Positions 51,252-63,548 of a DNA stretch of 64,000 bases are shown here, piece by piece. The position numbers and the translations under genes were made by a program. The DNA comes from Numida meleagris (taxonomy: Eukaryota; Chordata; Aves; Galliformes; Numididae), in contig NC_034410.1 of assembly GCF_002078875.1 (NCBI RefSeq), forward strand, positions 97,610,384 to 97,674,383. Reading direction: 5' to 3'. Every line of letters begins with the position of its first letter. Position 1 is the first letter of the stretch. The notes below the pieces were generated by a model. The model did not search any database and had not been told where the DNA came from. It worked only from the letters and a program-made list of their open reading frames with translations.

Positions 51252-54200
51252 CTATGAGCACAGAAAGGAAAGAAGCAAAAAAAACATATGGGTTATTGTA
51301 ACACTTGAGCAGTCAATTCTTTCTGAGACCTTAATGTTGCATACCGGTATTTATGGAAAAAAAACAACACACCATCACCACCAGCCTGTAAAAAGCAAAC
51401 AAAATGGGAAGAAAGTGTCATTTCAGTATTCAGGTGTATGAATTTATGGCATAGATTCACGCTTATAAATTAATTTTGTTTTAGAAAAATAAAATTAGCT
51501 ACATACATCACAGCTTTTCATTCAGCAAATTCATGGAACACTTTCTTGCCTGAACTCCTGTACAGAAAAAGCTTTCTTGATCAGTGCTAAACAGTGAATT
51601 AAGTATTATTTTGTTCAAAGAAGTAAGCGTAAAGCTATAGATACCATCTTGTACCCTGTTTATCTTGCCTAAATAAAATTAAATGAGTAGTTAGATAAAA
51701 ACGAAGAAATAAATTACAAAGATACATGGAACAGTATTTGCTTAACTGTTGACATTGTAACTATTTATAAAAGCACACATTAAGTAAATTACAGTGTTTT
51801 AAAATTTTGGTGGTATATCAACTGTTACTGAGCAAGGATTAAGTACTTTTTGACAGATGTTATTTTCACTCAGCAAAGGACTTTTAATACATCTTAGGGA
51901 TAATCTTATTCTTAAGCGTTTCTGCATTCTGCAAAGCAATTCAGGCTGTAGTTGCATGCTTTGCTGTACTGGGACCCACAGGGAGTAGCCCATTCCTCTT
52001 CACTGTAAAGGAGCAGTGGACATTCAAGTGGGAACAAAGAAACTGTGATTTCTGCTGTATATGCAAACAGTGAAATCATTATACCCTCACAGTTGCTGTA
52101 AAAGTCTGAGTCAGTGCTTTCAGATTTGTGAAGTGGGACATCCATGTCTCTAAAGAGGACTTGCTTGCAAGTTTATTGCTTCACTAGGGACCAGTGATTC
52201 TTAATCATTATTTGTCTTCTGGAATCTTGTATCCAAGTAAGCAAGTCAGTATGGGTAACAGATGTTAAAGAGACAACGTGTCTACTTTTCTGCATGTCAT
52301 CTACATTTAATAACAATCGACAGTATTTCAAACCGGTAATTCATAACAAGCAGGTATATTCCTTTAACAGGCAACAGCCACGCAGTCTTCTGACATGTTG
52401 TCCTCACTCCGCCATCTGTAGGTAGGCCCTTGTGTTTACAAAAGCCTGCCGAAAGCACAGGGACAGTTGGGCTGGGCCTCCGTGGTCAGTACGGACTACT
52501 TATCTCTTATCTCTTCTGCCTCAATTAGACCATTAATGTTAGGACACTTTAAGTGTCTTTTTGTTGATGTCTAAACAACTCTAAAATCCCATTAAAGTCA
52601 GCAGGGAGCAAGTCAGTATAGGCAGCAGATTTTAAAGACCTGACCAGCCGGAAGGTATCTTCTTTTGGGTCAGCTGAATTGCTTTCTGGGCTCTTAGCAA
52701 CTATAGTAACACATTTAAAAATCTGCAACTGGACACCTAATTTTAGATTTTTTAATCTGAAGAAGAAGTCCATGCAGAAATCTATCTATGTTTAAGTAAA
52801 ATTAGGTACAGCCACAGAGACAAACAAGTACCTTGAGGGGCCACTTGAAGACCACTATTGGTACATTCTCTGGAAAATGAAGTCTACATTTTTAGCAGAA
52901 AGATTTTCATTAGTTGATTAATTCCATGCTGAGTAGTAAGTGAAGGTCAATACATAGCAGCCTGTCTGCGATCCAAATCAACAGCTGACATAATTTTAGA
53001 ACAAAAAGTAGCTCAGAAGAGTAATTCCAGGCTACTTTGAAAGAAGACTGTTAACTCCCCTAGCTATGAAATTACAGTGAATCTATAGTAAATACTGTTT
53101 GAGAATTGGAATATTAGGAAAAAAACACAGAGAATGATGTAAACACGTGCTCTTGCAAGGTATGAAACTGGACATGCCTGCTGAATACCACAGCAAAGAT
53201 AAGAATCCCTTGTTCTCACTAAAGCATGGATAGCAAACTAAGTTTTGGATTTGGCTATCAGCCTTCAGGAGAATTGTCTCCTTTTTTCTTGCATCAGGAC
53301 TGAATATAAGAAGGATCTCAGACCAGGCCAGGTAATAAGACTTGTTTCAGTATCAGTTGAAATGAGTATTCTTTTCATTTTTCACTCAGTGATTACAGCT
53401 AAAGATTGTAGATATTTTAGAAACATATCTGTCATTAGAATGCTCCTTTTCCTCTTGCAGATTCATATTAGTTACAGTGCATGCACTACTCCAGTGTATA
53501 TTACATTTTAAATGCCTGCCATCTATTCATCTTCAGAAACACTAAAGAAAGAGATAAGTTGACTGGAGCAATTTCAAACTCAAGATGTCTTTTCATCCTT
53601 ACTCCACAAGACAAATTAGATTTGCAAGCATCTAGACCTCAAATCTATTTGCTCTTTAATAATTTAAGGACTAAAAGGTCAAGCAGCTCTTTTCTGTTCC
53701 CCTTTATCAAAGTCCAAGTGCTAATGAAAAATAACTAAATCCTATCTGCTGCCCATTTTCCACACTGTTGTTTCTCTGATGTAAATTAACACATTATAAG
53801 TACCTGGGTCAATGGAAACCTGACAGAACTTTATGAATGATAGGTTTTACATGTGTATAAATGAGATCATCTTGGGAACAAATTTTATAAAATTAAATCA
53901 ACTACAATTATAATCCAAATGCTTCACTGATTATTACAGTTAAAATTGCTTTCTTTAATGTGTAACTGTTCAATTGCCTATGTTGAAAAGGGTTCAAACC
54001 TAATAAACTGAGCTAGAACTGCATCAGAACTGTATTACTGCTCAGAGGTATTAGTCATATTTTCTGCTTATTTGAAGTTGCATTATTCCTTTTCCATACC
54101 TCTATATGTCAGAGGATAAGGTCTTCCTATCTGTAATAAAAAAAAATAGAATCTACACTGTAGTGAAAGGTGTTGAAAGCATATCAGCTATTGGTAGGAC

Positions 54201-55237
54201 TTACATCAAACTTTCTGAAGGAAAGAAATGTAATTTGGGTTTAGTTCACATTATGCAATTCTACATAGAATTCCAATACCTTGGAAACTGAACACAAAAT
54301 CTGCTTTTATATTGACCGAAACTGAGAGATGCATCAAAAAAAGAAACACATAGCAATTACTGTAAACTTAGGATTCAAACATTTCAAATGTTGGGATAAA
54401 AAGTGTGGAAAAAGAAAAAAATTGATGCAATTTTTGAACTGCTTTTTATTTTAACAATTTTAAAATGGTTTCAAATTTGAACGATTATAAGGAGATACAG
54501 ATCTAAACATAATGAGGACTGTAATTTTGGTTAGCAATTAGACTTACCAGGGTTCTCAGATATTTACTAAAACTGAGTTGCTCAAATTAAAATGATCTCT
54601 CAATGCCTCCTAAATCTACAGACATTTTTCAGGCAAAGCTGAAAAAATAAAGCGTGAAAGAAGAAAGAAGACATTCTAACACATTAATCAAAGATGCTAC
54701 AAGAATTTAGATATTAGAAAAATGAACCAAACATTTGGCACTGAAAGAACTCAAAAGAAGATTTAAATGTGTAAATGTACCTGTTCTTAAGTACATGAAA
54801 TGCTGGGTGTTAGGTACACGCTGAATCTTGACATTACTCCACATTACTATTACTATCACTAATACATATTATTTAATCAAAGTCTCATTCAAAGAGACAA
54901 AGTCATTTTCCAGAAAGCCCTACTGGGCAAAAGAATGGATTTCCGGGTTCTTAAAACAGAATTCCTTAAAATGGACAATCGAGATATTTATCAATTGAAG
55001 TTTATGAATCTGTAAATGCAACTCCACCAAAAGTAATTTCAAATTGAAAAGAAAGGGAAAACAAGCTTGGTTGAACACCTGCCCAATTTTTTCTCTCTTA
55101 AATGGTCTTGATGTTTCACTTAACTGGAAGCAATTTGTTGAAGCCACCGGGAATTTAAGAAAAAAAAATGACAGAAGAAATGTGGCCTAAGGGCCTGAAT
55201 CTAGACTAAGGTTATCTGGATTTATTTACTGGTATTA

Positions 55238-55260
55238 ATAGAATCATAGAATCATAGAAT
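55238..55260 (-). repeat. CR1-type tail repeat, about three units of ATAGAATC
   Basis: The text ATAGAATCATAGAATCATAG followed by AAT is the complement of the (ATTCTATG)n octamer array that ends CR1 elements. No CR1 body is attached on the side where it should lie. It is either an extremely truncated CR1 insertion or a chance simple repeat. Confidence 0.6.
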
Positions 55261-56119
55261 ACATCATATAACATTTGTGTGCGATCCTAGGCAAGTAAAC
55301 AATTTTGTGCCTCAGCCTTCCAGCTGTAGCATGAGTGGGAAAGTTTCTTATCCCCTACAGACTGGTTTAACTATTAAAAGCTGAAACCTCCTCAAGACCT
55401 TCTTTTCTATTATTCTTGAATACTTTTTTTTCTAGGTAATGTTCAAAGCCTACAAAGCTGTTAAGATCCAATAACACTGCCCCAATCACCTCCGTAAACT
55501 GCTGGACTAGTTTTGCAGACTCTGGTAACAGTGATGCAGTGGAGTCTAATTTGAAGTTTTCTGCTCTTTATAGTTGATCTCTTCATAGTCTCATAAACAT
55601 AAATAATTGGGTCATTTTATAGATCCATATCTCTTGATTTGTATGCTTGCTTTTTTAAAATGCCATCAGACTGAAACAAGACAATGACTTAATTTACTTA
55701 CCAACCGTTATTTCAGTTATTTATTCCCGTAACCAACCCTACTTTATCTGTATATGCTGAACAAAACATACTCCAACTGCTTTCATTTTCAGCACAGACA
55801 TGAAACCAGGGAACCAACTAAACAATAGTTCTGTCCTTCTAGCCAAAGTTGAATTTTGCACTTTTTGTCAAAGGGAGAGGCAGACAGTGTCCAACTGTGT
55901 TTTTTTCTGCAAGTCAGATAGATTGAAAGGACTGGGTGCAGTAATAATTGTTCCCATGGAGAATATTACCTTGGGATAAGGGTAGTCTGAAAGAACATAG
56001 AGCGCATAGTATACTTGGGAAGGGTGACTTTTCCTGCCCAAACATCAGATGTGAGGCAATCTCCATTAGACTGGATTTTTAAAAATTCATTTATTATTTT
56101 GCATTATTTTTTCTTTTTG

Positions 56120-56243
56120 AAAGTGAATGGGCATTGCATCAGGCAGGAAGGTTCAATCTCTACTGCCATACAAACAACAACACACATCTGACATAATGGG
56201 TTAACTTAACAAAATAGGAGGTATTACTTTTGGAGCAGCCCTT
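56120..56243 (-). mobile_element. Galluhop-like mariner, one terminal fragment
   Basis: The minus strand begins with the mariner inverted repeat GGCTGCTCCAAAAGTAAT, followed by ACCTCCTATTTT. It goes on to GTATGGCAGTAGAGATTGAA and CCTTCCTGCC, an order I know from the 5' leader of the bird mariner Galluhop (Mariner1_GG). The transposase and the opposite end are absent. It is a dead terminal fragment. Confidence 0.78.
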
Positions 56244-58370
56244 GTAGTTTGCATTACCACTCCAAGTCAGGAGGTTTTAGGCAAACAAAAGTTCCACAGT
56301 CTTTGGAAGGTTTCTAAGTCTGCAGGACAGTTGGTGCTTCCAGGGTGTAGGAAAGGGACTGAGAAAATACTTTGTGCTAGTTATTTGTTGGAATGTGAAT
56401 GGAAAGAATCTGATGATGACTGACATTATTTTCTGACTTTGCAAGCCAACAGATAAGTCTGGTTAGCTTCTCCAAGGCGGTGTCTCTCTTCGCTCTCAAA
56501 AAGCACTATCGCTAGCAACTGAAGTTTCTAGCCCATGGGAAAAGTCCCATATTCAAATTGCAGAGAGACATAAAACTTTCTGCATCACAGTTTGAGTGAA
56601 CACAAGAGAGACTACTATTAAACAGCACCTCCACTGTCACACAAGGAGCCCTATTTCTGCAATCAGAAATACCTAAACAGCTGTAAAGGAGGAGATAAGG
56701 CAGCTTAGGTTCAGCCTCCAGGGATACAGCCAAATGTAAACTCTCAGGTGTCATAATAAAGCTTTATCTTCATAGACCCAAGTCCACTTGGGAATGGTGT
56801 CTTGTTTTTAATGTAAAACTCCTAAGCTTCTTTGTGACTGTCCAACTCTTTCACATGGACAGTTTCAAAGACTGAAAAGTCAAAATTTACAAAGGGGATT
56901 TTCTGGAAAAAAATACATCCAAGCAAATCTCTCTTTAGCACCACTGTACATATATAAGGGAAATAATGACAGGTTTCCTGTGGGGACTATTATGTCACTA
57001 AAAGGTAAAGATATTTTGCTTGTTCTTCCCTCGAAGGGCAGTCACAAGGGGAATATATGACAATGCATTAAATTCCTTGGAGAATGAAAATCTTACTACG
57101 TGATACCTTAATTGCAGCAGAGTCTAATGTGCTCTGAAAGTGGTAAAGTATTGGTCACTACAAGACCATCATGGATTTAAATGTTTCTTCCAAACACAGA
57201 AAAAATTCTCTTCTGTGAACTGGACTTTCTAAGATTTAAGGGAGACATATGAGCATGGACTCCAAAAATTCTGAGAAGAAAATCTGCAAGTTAGAAGTAT
57301 GTGACAATGCAACACGCTCCTTCTACCTTCCAGTGACCAGATGGGTATCACCTAATCCTGATGACAAAGTCCATTTCATTTTTTTCCTTAATTCTTAGTA
57401 TAGAGATTTACCACTTTAGGCAATCCTAAGAACGCTGAGTCAGAGACAGAGAATGTCCAGCAGATCTTCAGCCCTGTAATCTTAGACAACCATGTACCTT
57501 TCACAAAAGTGTGGAGAGTTTATGATTTTCTGCATTTAGATTTATCATAAATGACTCAAAGTACAACTTTGAGTTGTTGGTAAATAAATCAAAGAGGGAA
57601 GGAGATACAAAATTAAGGAATTAAAAAAATAAGTTTGCAATATTTTTTTCACTGCAAGCATCTAAGAAATAGTAGTTAGTCTGTGTTCCATATCACAAAT
57701 ATAGTGCACTGATGATGGACTGTAGTTTTCAACTTTCTCCAGTTCATCCTTTGCAAAATCAATACATTTGACACGTATACTAAACTATCCTTATTCAAAG
57801 GCAAGTATTAGTTCACTACTAGAACAACGTATCAAAATTGATAGGAAGCATTTGATCAACACAGGTAAGTGGTGATTAGACAAAATGCCAAAAATAACTG
57901 TAGCACAAGAGACTGCTCTGCTGTAAGGCAGATTCACTGATTGGTAGAGAATCAGAATCATTCTCCTAGCCCTCCTATCCACTCAAATCCTAGATAAATA
58001 TCAATGAAAAATCCTTCTTTCTTACTTTCCCTCTCTCTCTACCCCTCCCCCTCTGGTATAGAGCCATGTGGTTAATTATTATTGATTACTTAAAAGCTAC
58101 TGCTCAACTAGGACTTACTTGGAAGTCATACTACCATACTGCTATACAAGCAGAATTCATGTTAGAATTAAGAAGAACAGGACAACAAGGATGCAACTAT
58201 ACCTCCACAATTTCTGCATGCATTTCTCCACTTGGAATTCCTTAATTCTGAAGTAATTTCCCTATTCTTCTCCATGGGGCTACCTACTACTAAGTACTGC
58301 TATGGCCAGTTTGATAACAGACAATGTATTAGTAGCTCTCCAATACTTTGAAATAATGACATAATTCCAC

Positions 58371-58408
58371 TTTTTTTTTTTTTTCTTTCTTTCTTTTTTT
58401 TTTTTTTG
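58371..58408 (+). repeat. Poly-T / TTTC tract
   Basis: Two T runs of 14 or more bases are joined by CTTTCTTTC. On the minus (transcribed) strand this is an A-rich tract, so it cannot act as a pyrimidine tract for PTPRM. Confidence 0.9.
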
Positions 58409-58698
58409 CTTTAAGGATAAGCATATACTCCCCTTTGTTATTTTTTTTTCTTATTATTTCTTCTGCTGAAAAAAAATGTTCAAAACCACTGAAGGCTACA
58501 AGAAAAACCAGGATAAAACATATACTAACATCTTCTCTGTGACTTGTGCTCTCCATACTTCATATGGATTCATGAATTTGGCTGCTTATTCTTCAAACTC
58601 TCAAACATCAGGAAAATACACAGATTTTGCACAGTTTATGTAGTCCTGAACAGAACAAAGGGAGTGCAAAATGACAATAAAATTAAACCTACTTGTAA

Positions 58699-58899
58699 TG
58701 GTACTTCTTCACATGACTTTGCACCGAACAGGTTGCCCAGAGAGGTGGTGGATGCCCCATCCCTGGAGACACTCAAGGTCAGGTTGGACAGGGCTCTGGG
58801 CACCCTGATCTAGCTGTGGTGTCCCTGTTCATTGCAGGGCAGTTGGACTACATGGCCTTTAAAGGTCCCCTGCAACTCAAATGATTCTATGATTCTGTG
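58699..58899 (+). mobile_element. CR1 LINE, 5'-truncated 3' end
   Basis: A frame across the left part ends with NRLPREVVDAPSLETLKVRL and then the CR1-like end DRALGTLI. The 3' untranslated motif CAGTTGGACTACATGGCC and the tail ATGATTCTATGATTCTGTGT follow. The element is diverged and heavily truncated. Confidence 0.92.
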
Positions 58900-59108
58900 T
58901 AATTTTCTACAGGTATAACTGATACAAGATGAGAGCATTTGGCTCTGTATTCATAAACTTTCTCAGGCATTAGAAGTGTATTTGCTAGACGAGCAAAAGA
59001 CAGCCCTGATCATAGATCTCCCCGAATGTGCTCCATACTGTATCAATGAGATCTAGCTACTATGTACAGACTGTAAGTGAAAAGCTAAGGAAGGCGCCTG
59101 GAGGTGTA

Positions 59109-59125
59109 TTTTTTTTTTTTTTTTT
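59109..59125 (+). repeat. Poly-T run, 17 nt
   Basis: A homopolymer of T followed by CAG. No element body is recognised on either side. Confidence 0.85.
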
Positions 59126-59563
59126 CAGAACAAGAAATGTTTAGAATGAAGAGCCTGTGAGGACACATTTCAATAGTTTCAGCTTGCGGGTAGGTAACGG
59201 TGTGTGTGAAAACAGGAAGAAAAACTGAGCAAACAAAACCAAGTAAACACTGGAACATGTAAGAGTACAGAAGACTATACATGGCTCTCTGCGGGGATGT
59301 AGAGAAAGAAGAAAACAAAAAGGAAAAGAACTGAATGTACCGAAAATGGGTTGAGAAGTACCATCACCTTTGATAAAAAGGAAATGGAAAGAGTAAGAAG
59401 GAGGAAAGTTAAAATAAAAATGAAGCCAATCTAACAGAGACAAACTTTCAGCAATGCATTTTCCAACAAGTTACATTCAGCTACTCTTTATAAATTACAC
59501 ACAGTATGTTTGAAAAAGGTGCTTGATTTCATAATTATGTTATCAAATCATCCAATTTACTTC

Positions 59564-59588
59564 TGTAAGTAATGTAAGTAAGTAAGTT
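59564..59588 (+). repeat. Short TAAG simple repeat
   Basis: GTAAGTAATGTAAGTAAGTA and then AGTTA lie directly at the 5' truncation point of the CR1 copy that begins at 59588. Confidence 0.75.
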
Positions 59589-59992
59589 ATGAGGAGCGGC
59601 TGAGGGAGCCAGGATTGTTCAGTCTGGAGAAGAGGAGGCTCAGGGGAGACCTTATTGCTCTCTGTAACTACCTGAAGGGAGGTTGTAGTGAGCTGGGGGT
59701 CAGCCTCTTCTCTCTTATAACTAGTGACAGGATGAGGGGGAATGGCCTCAAGTTGCGCCAGGGGAGATTTAGGCTGGACGTTAGGAAATTCTACTTTTCT
59801 GAAAGAGTGGTCAGGTGCTGGAATGGGCTGCCCAGGGAGGTGGTTGAGTCACCGTCCCTGGAGGTGTTCAAGAAACACTTAGATATAGTGTTGAGAAACA
59901 TGGCTTAGTGGGGTTATTGGTGGTAGGTGGATGGTTGGACTGGATGACCTTGTAGGTCTTTTCCAACCTAGCTAATTCTATGATTCTATGAT
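59588..59992 (+). mobile_element. CR1 LINE, best-preserved 3' end in the window
   Basis: The piece starts in CR1 ORF2 at GAGGAGCGGCTGAGGGAGCC and keeps an open frame of about 97 codons (59615-59908) including [29 protein letters not shown] and [15 protein letters not shown], up to the natural stop. The 3' untranslated part GGTTGGACTGGATGACCTTG and two tail octamers follow. The intact frame suggests it is younger than the other CR1 copies here. The 5' end abuts a short TAAG simple repeat. Confidence 0.95.
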
Positions 59993-61635
59993 TTTGGGAG
60001 GAAAATTATTTACTGTAATGACTGTTACAAGATCTATTTACACTCATGATGATCTACTGAGTATTTTATGAACTGTTCTACCTACTGACACTTGGCTTCT
60101 CCAATAAATAACTCCAGTATACACGAGGTGATAGTCCTTGTAAAAGACATGTCACTACATTATTTTTGGCGACATAGAACTTCTCCACTGATGTCTCTTT
60201 TACATATATGGGATAACAACACTCCATTTACACTGATCCAGCACTGGATTCTTTCAATGCCACTTGAAAATACATTAGGTTCAAAAGTCCTATAAATAGA
60301 CTACGACACTGCAAGTATCAACTGAAGAATGTTTGCCCAAAACATTCCATAATCCCATCTATATTCCACATCTTTCCTATGATACCCATTTCCCACCCTC
60401 AAATATGCTCAGTTCCTTTCAATATCTCCCAAATATTGGCTGGAAAAGAGGCAACACATGCTGTGGCTGCTTTTGGGCTACATATGGGCTTGCTGGTATC
60501 TGAATTGCAGCTCTCCACTGATGGACCATATGAACTGGACTAATCAGTTCATACTGTAAGAAAGCCTATCTTTCAGCACTGATTCTAACCTGAGTCTTTC
60601 TTCTGTACTTTAAGATCCTAAAATGTAGTAGAAACAGTATTTATGCAACATTCACAATGTGCGCTTGAAAATTGACAAGAGATTCAGAATCAATGAGGAC
60701 ACACAGACAGGAGAATATAAGCCTTATTTTCTTTGGTGTAAACTTAACTCAGTGCCATTCTTATCTTGGGTAAATTATACAGCAGACACAAGTCAAGGAG
60801 CACTCCCTTCACTTTACCAGTGAGCAGGTTTTATTCCCACTCAGCATAAGGGCTCAGTCCCTTTAGACAGCAGATACTATTGATCTCACTCCACCAGGCT
60901 TTATGCTCTTAATTTAAAGCCCAAGTAGCAGCATCAGTAACTTAAATGATGCTGGTCTAAACTGAATTAACCTAAGGCTTTGGATTCTCCAGGGCTTTGA
61001 GACCAACTCCACTGCAGAGCAGTAGAAAATGGGGACACTTCCTACTTCTTTTGCACCCTGTTCATAACACAGCTTTAAAGTGAATGAAAACCAGGGAGGA
61101 ATGGCGAGGAATTCCACCAAAAATTTCACAGTTACTATTCTGAGATCTTCTGGTGGGCATCATGAAAAGGATGTCTGAAAAAGGAGTTACTCTCTGCAGA
61201 CAGCAACCTGTACACACAGCTGTTTAGTATGACAATTTCCATGATTGCCCAAACCAGAAATCAGCTTTGGTCTCCATCTGCATCACCCCCAGTGCAGCAT
61301 CCTCTAGGTCCTCCTTCCTGCAGGAATAAGACTAACATTTTCAGTAGCCAGCACCACAGTCATCCCCTCTCCTAGCTGTCTGAAGAGACACAGCTGCTTT
61401 TTCTCTACAGCAGAGCTCTCTCTTGGGGAAGAAGACAGAATGTGGGCTACTTCACTGTATACAAACAAACAAAAAAAAAATACTGTTGCAGAGATATATT
61501 TTAAGAGTACATTTTTGAGAGGTTACTTCTCCTGATATCAGAGAAACTATTTCAAGCACAATGTACCTTCTACACTCTCCTGCTAATGAACTGTATTTGA
61601 ATTTAGTATTTTTTTCTAGCTATCACCTATCTGGA

Positions 61636-61723
61636 ACAGGAAGGTAAGAGGGAGATGGGTGAGAGGGAGAGATGCAGATGGAAAAGGGGAGAGACAGAGA
61701 AGGAGAGGCAGAGGGGAGGGCAG
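61636..61723 (+). repeat. Purine-rich GA/GGA tract
   Basis: About 88 bases are nearly all A or G, with units such as GAGAGG, GGGAGA and AGAGAA and only scattered pyrimidines. On the transcribed strand it is a long pyrimidine tract. Confidence 0.85.
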
Positions 61724-62339
61724 CTCCTATAACGTCCTGCCTAGATCAGAAACGTCACTTACTCCCAGATTGTGTGGGAGGTTTTTATAATGAAAATGAC
61801 CGATCAACATATTTACTAAGTTTTAGGAAACATCAACTTGTTTACAATTATTTATATGGTTAGACTGCCTCCACCTTTCAAAACACGTACCAAAACCACT
61901 TTCTTTCTATCAGACTAGTTCAGAGTAACAAAAAAATTCTCAGTCTGCAGAATGCATTTTTTCTTATTCCAGTTTAATGAACAAGTAGAATGCCAACTTA
62001 GATGCTCAGATTTTTACAACTCTCATCCTGTGGAGGTGTTTCTGATCAGCAAATCTCTGAGAACACTATGTAACTCTTAGTACAAAAGACATATGGCCTA
62101 AACCAGGTATGTCTAACCTGTGGCCCACTGTCTGCATGCAGCTCAGCACAGCTCGCAATACAGCCCGCCTCCTCCCCGGTGCTACCTCGCAACTGTCACT
62201 CAGCACCAACCAAACACTGGTGTACTACTAATCCCATCTGGGCTGAAAGCAGGGCACAGGGAGGGCGCAGTGCAGTGCCAACTCAAGTTATGGCACCGTA
62301 AGTTTATGCATTTTGATAGGTTGGCTAAACAGTCTTGTG

Positions 62340-62857
62340 AACAACAAAAAAATATGCAGCCATACTTTCCGTTATGATAAAGGAATTTGAGAACAGGTTT
62401 CAAGATTGCAAAATAATTGTTAATTTTTTGGTATATTTGTGACTCCCTTTTCAGTCAACATAAATACATGATAGGCAAATTTTCAGATGGAATGTATACA
62501 GTTTCAATTAGATATTCAACTCAGAAATCTGATCATGTCTCTCTACTGGACATCTATAAGTCCCATCTTAGCAGAGAGAAATACCCCTCATTTCACAGTC
62601 ACACCTTATTCATGTTATCGATTTTTGTCAGTACGTACATTTGTGAACAACTGTCTTCAATGATGAAACATGGGAAGGATAAAATTTCATCAAAAATCTC
62701 TGATGAACACCTGGAGAACTCACAAAGAACTGCAACCACTACCATGGAACCAGGGCAAGACATTAGTTTCACAAAAACAAGGTTATATATCCCACTAGTT
62801 TTATGGGGTTTTTTTTGCTCTCCTTTTTATGTTTTAATAAAAATTATTAAAAACTAA
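62340..62857 (+). pseudogene. hAT transposase remnant, C-terminal dimerisation domain
   Basis: The frame at 62417-62857 includes KYPSFHSHTLFMLSIFVSTY followed by ICEQLSSMMKHGKDKISSKI and SDEHLENSQRTATT. This matches the hAT C-terminal dimerisation motif (STY-CEQ-FS-MK, then the LSDEHLENSLRIATT-like block) known from Charlie elements and from domesticated ZBED and GTF2IRD2 proteins. Just upstream, another frame carries IKEFENRFQDCKIIVNFLV, so at least one frameshift or stop separates the two parts. The N-terminal zinc finger and most of the catalytic core are absent. The last codons before the stop look like read-through into non-coding sequence. The element has no role in PTPRM and shows no sign of domestication. 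Confidence 0.85.
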
Positions 62858-62902
62858 AATGTTATGTTACTTAAATACATTAACTATACTATGTATTTTA
62901 TG

Positions 62903-63160
62903 AAGGCTGCTCCAAAGGTAATGCCTCCTATTTTATGATGCTGTCTCACATCATCACCTCCAGTGGCACAGGCTTTGATGAGCAAGGCAGGCAGGCTCTT
63001 GCTCATCACTGACAAAAATGAATAAGCTAATGGTGGAGACTATGTTGAAAAATAGTGTTTTGTAGCTGAGAATTTCTCTATCAAACAATGTGATCGTGCT
63101 CACTGTATCTGTTGTAGTTTCCATGTAAATAAATAAGAGGGATTACTTTTAGAGTGACTT
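62903..63160 (+). mobile_element. Galluhop-like mariner, internally deleted, nested in the hAT element
   Basis: The left inverted repeat is AGGCTGCTCCAAAGGTAATG, followed by CCTCC. The right end, read as complement, is AGTCACTCTAAAAGTAATCC. The interior keeps GACTATGTTGAAAAATAGTG and CTGTTGTAGTTTCCATG, which I know from the 3' part of the bird mariner Galluhop. The middle with the transposase is missing, giving a non-autonomous element of about 260 bp. TA dinucleotides lie near both ends (62899-62900 and 63160-63161), but the exact boundary is uncertain by a few bases. Confidence 0.85.
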
Positions 63161-63512
63161 ACAAATATGAGGCCCTAAGACAATTCCTTTTCATTCAGTG
63201 CAGCCCCAGAAAGCGGAAAGGTTGGACACTCATGACTTAAATTGTTCATAAAAATAATAATGAAAACAGATAACAGCTGCTTGTGCACAGACAATTTTTG
63301 TTAGATATCACGCATTTGATATAATAAATAAATGCACAGTGTTGAATATTTCATTCTTGTAACTTTAATTCTTTTTGTCCTAGTTTGAGCATGATAAGAT
63401 CAGTTCTAAATTGCTTTGGAATATTAGCTGGGTACCATGAATGTATTTTGTATTCTCTCAACCATAACTCATTACAAGGTACTCGCTTGGCATCAATAAG
63501 TCACTATAGCTT

Positions 63513-63548
63513 TTGTGTGTACACGCATGTGTGAGAGCGTGTGCGTGG
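63513..63548 (+). repeat. TG-rich, alternating purine-pyrimidine stretch
   Basis: TTGTGTGTACACGCATGTGT followed by GAGAGCGTGTGCGTGG. Long alternating runs of this kind can adopt left-handed DNA under supercoiling. Confidence 0.75.

Larger units (their letters stand above)
62104..63234 (+). mobile_element. hAT (Charlie-like) DNA transposon, internally deleted, split by a mariner
   Basis: The left end CAGGTATGTCTAACCTGTGG and the right end, read as complement CATGAGTGTCCAACCTTTCC, are imperfect terminal inverted repeats of the Charlie kind. Candidate 8-bp target duplications are GCCTAAAC on the left and ACTTAAAT on the right. They differ at three positions, all transitions, as expected for an old insertion. 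The interior keeps only the C-terminal part of the transposase (listed separately). A mariner lies inside it at about 62903-63160. The element is shorter than an autonomous hAT and cannot be active. Confidence 0.82.

Noticed and set aside
58010..58065. CT-rich tract ending in TATAGAG on the plus strand
   Set aside because: Decoy acceptor on the strand opposite to PTPRM, with no exon after it.
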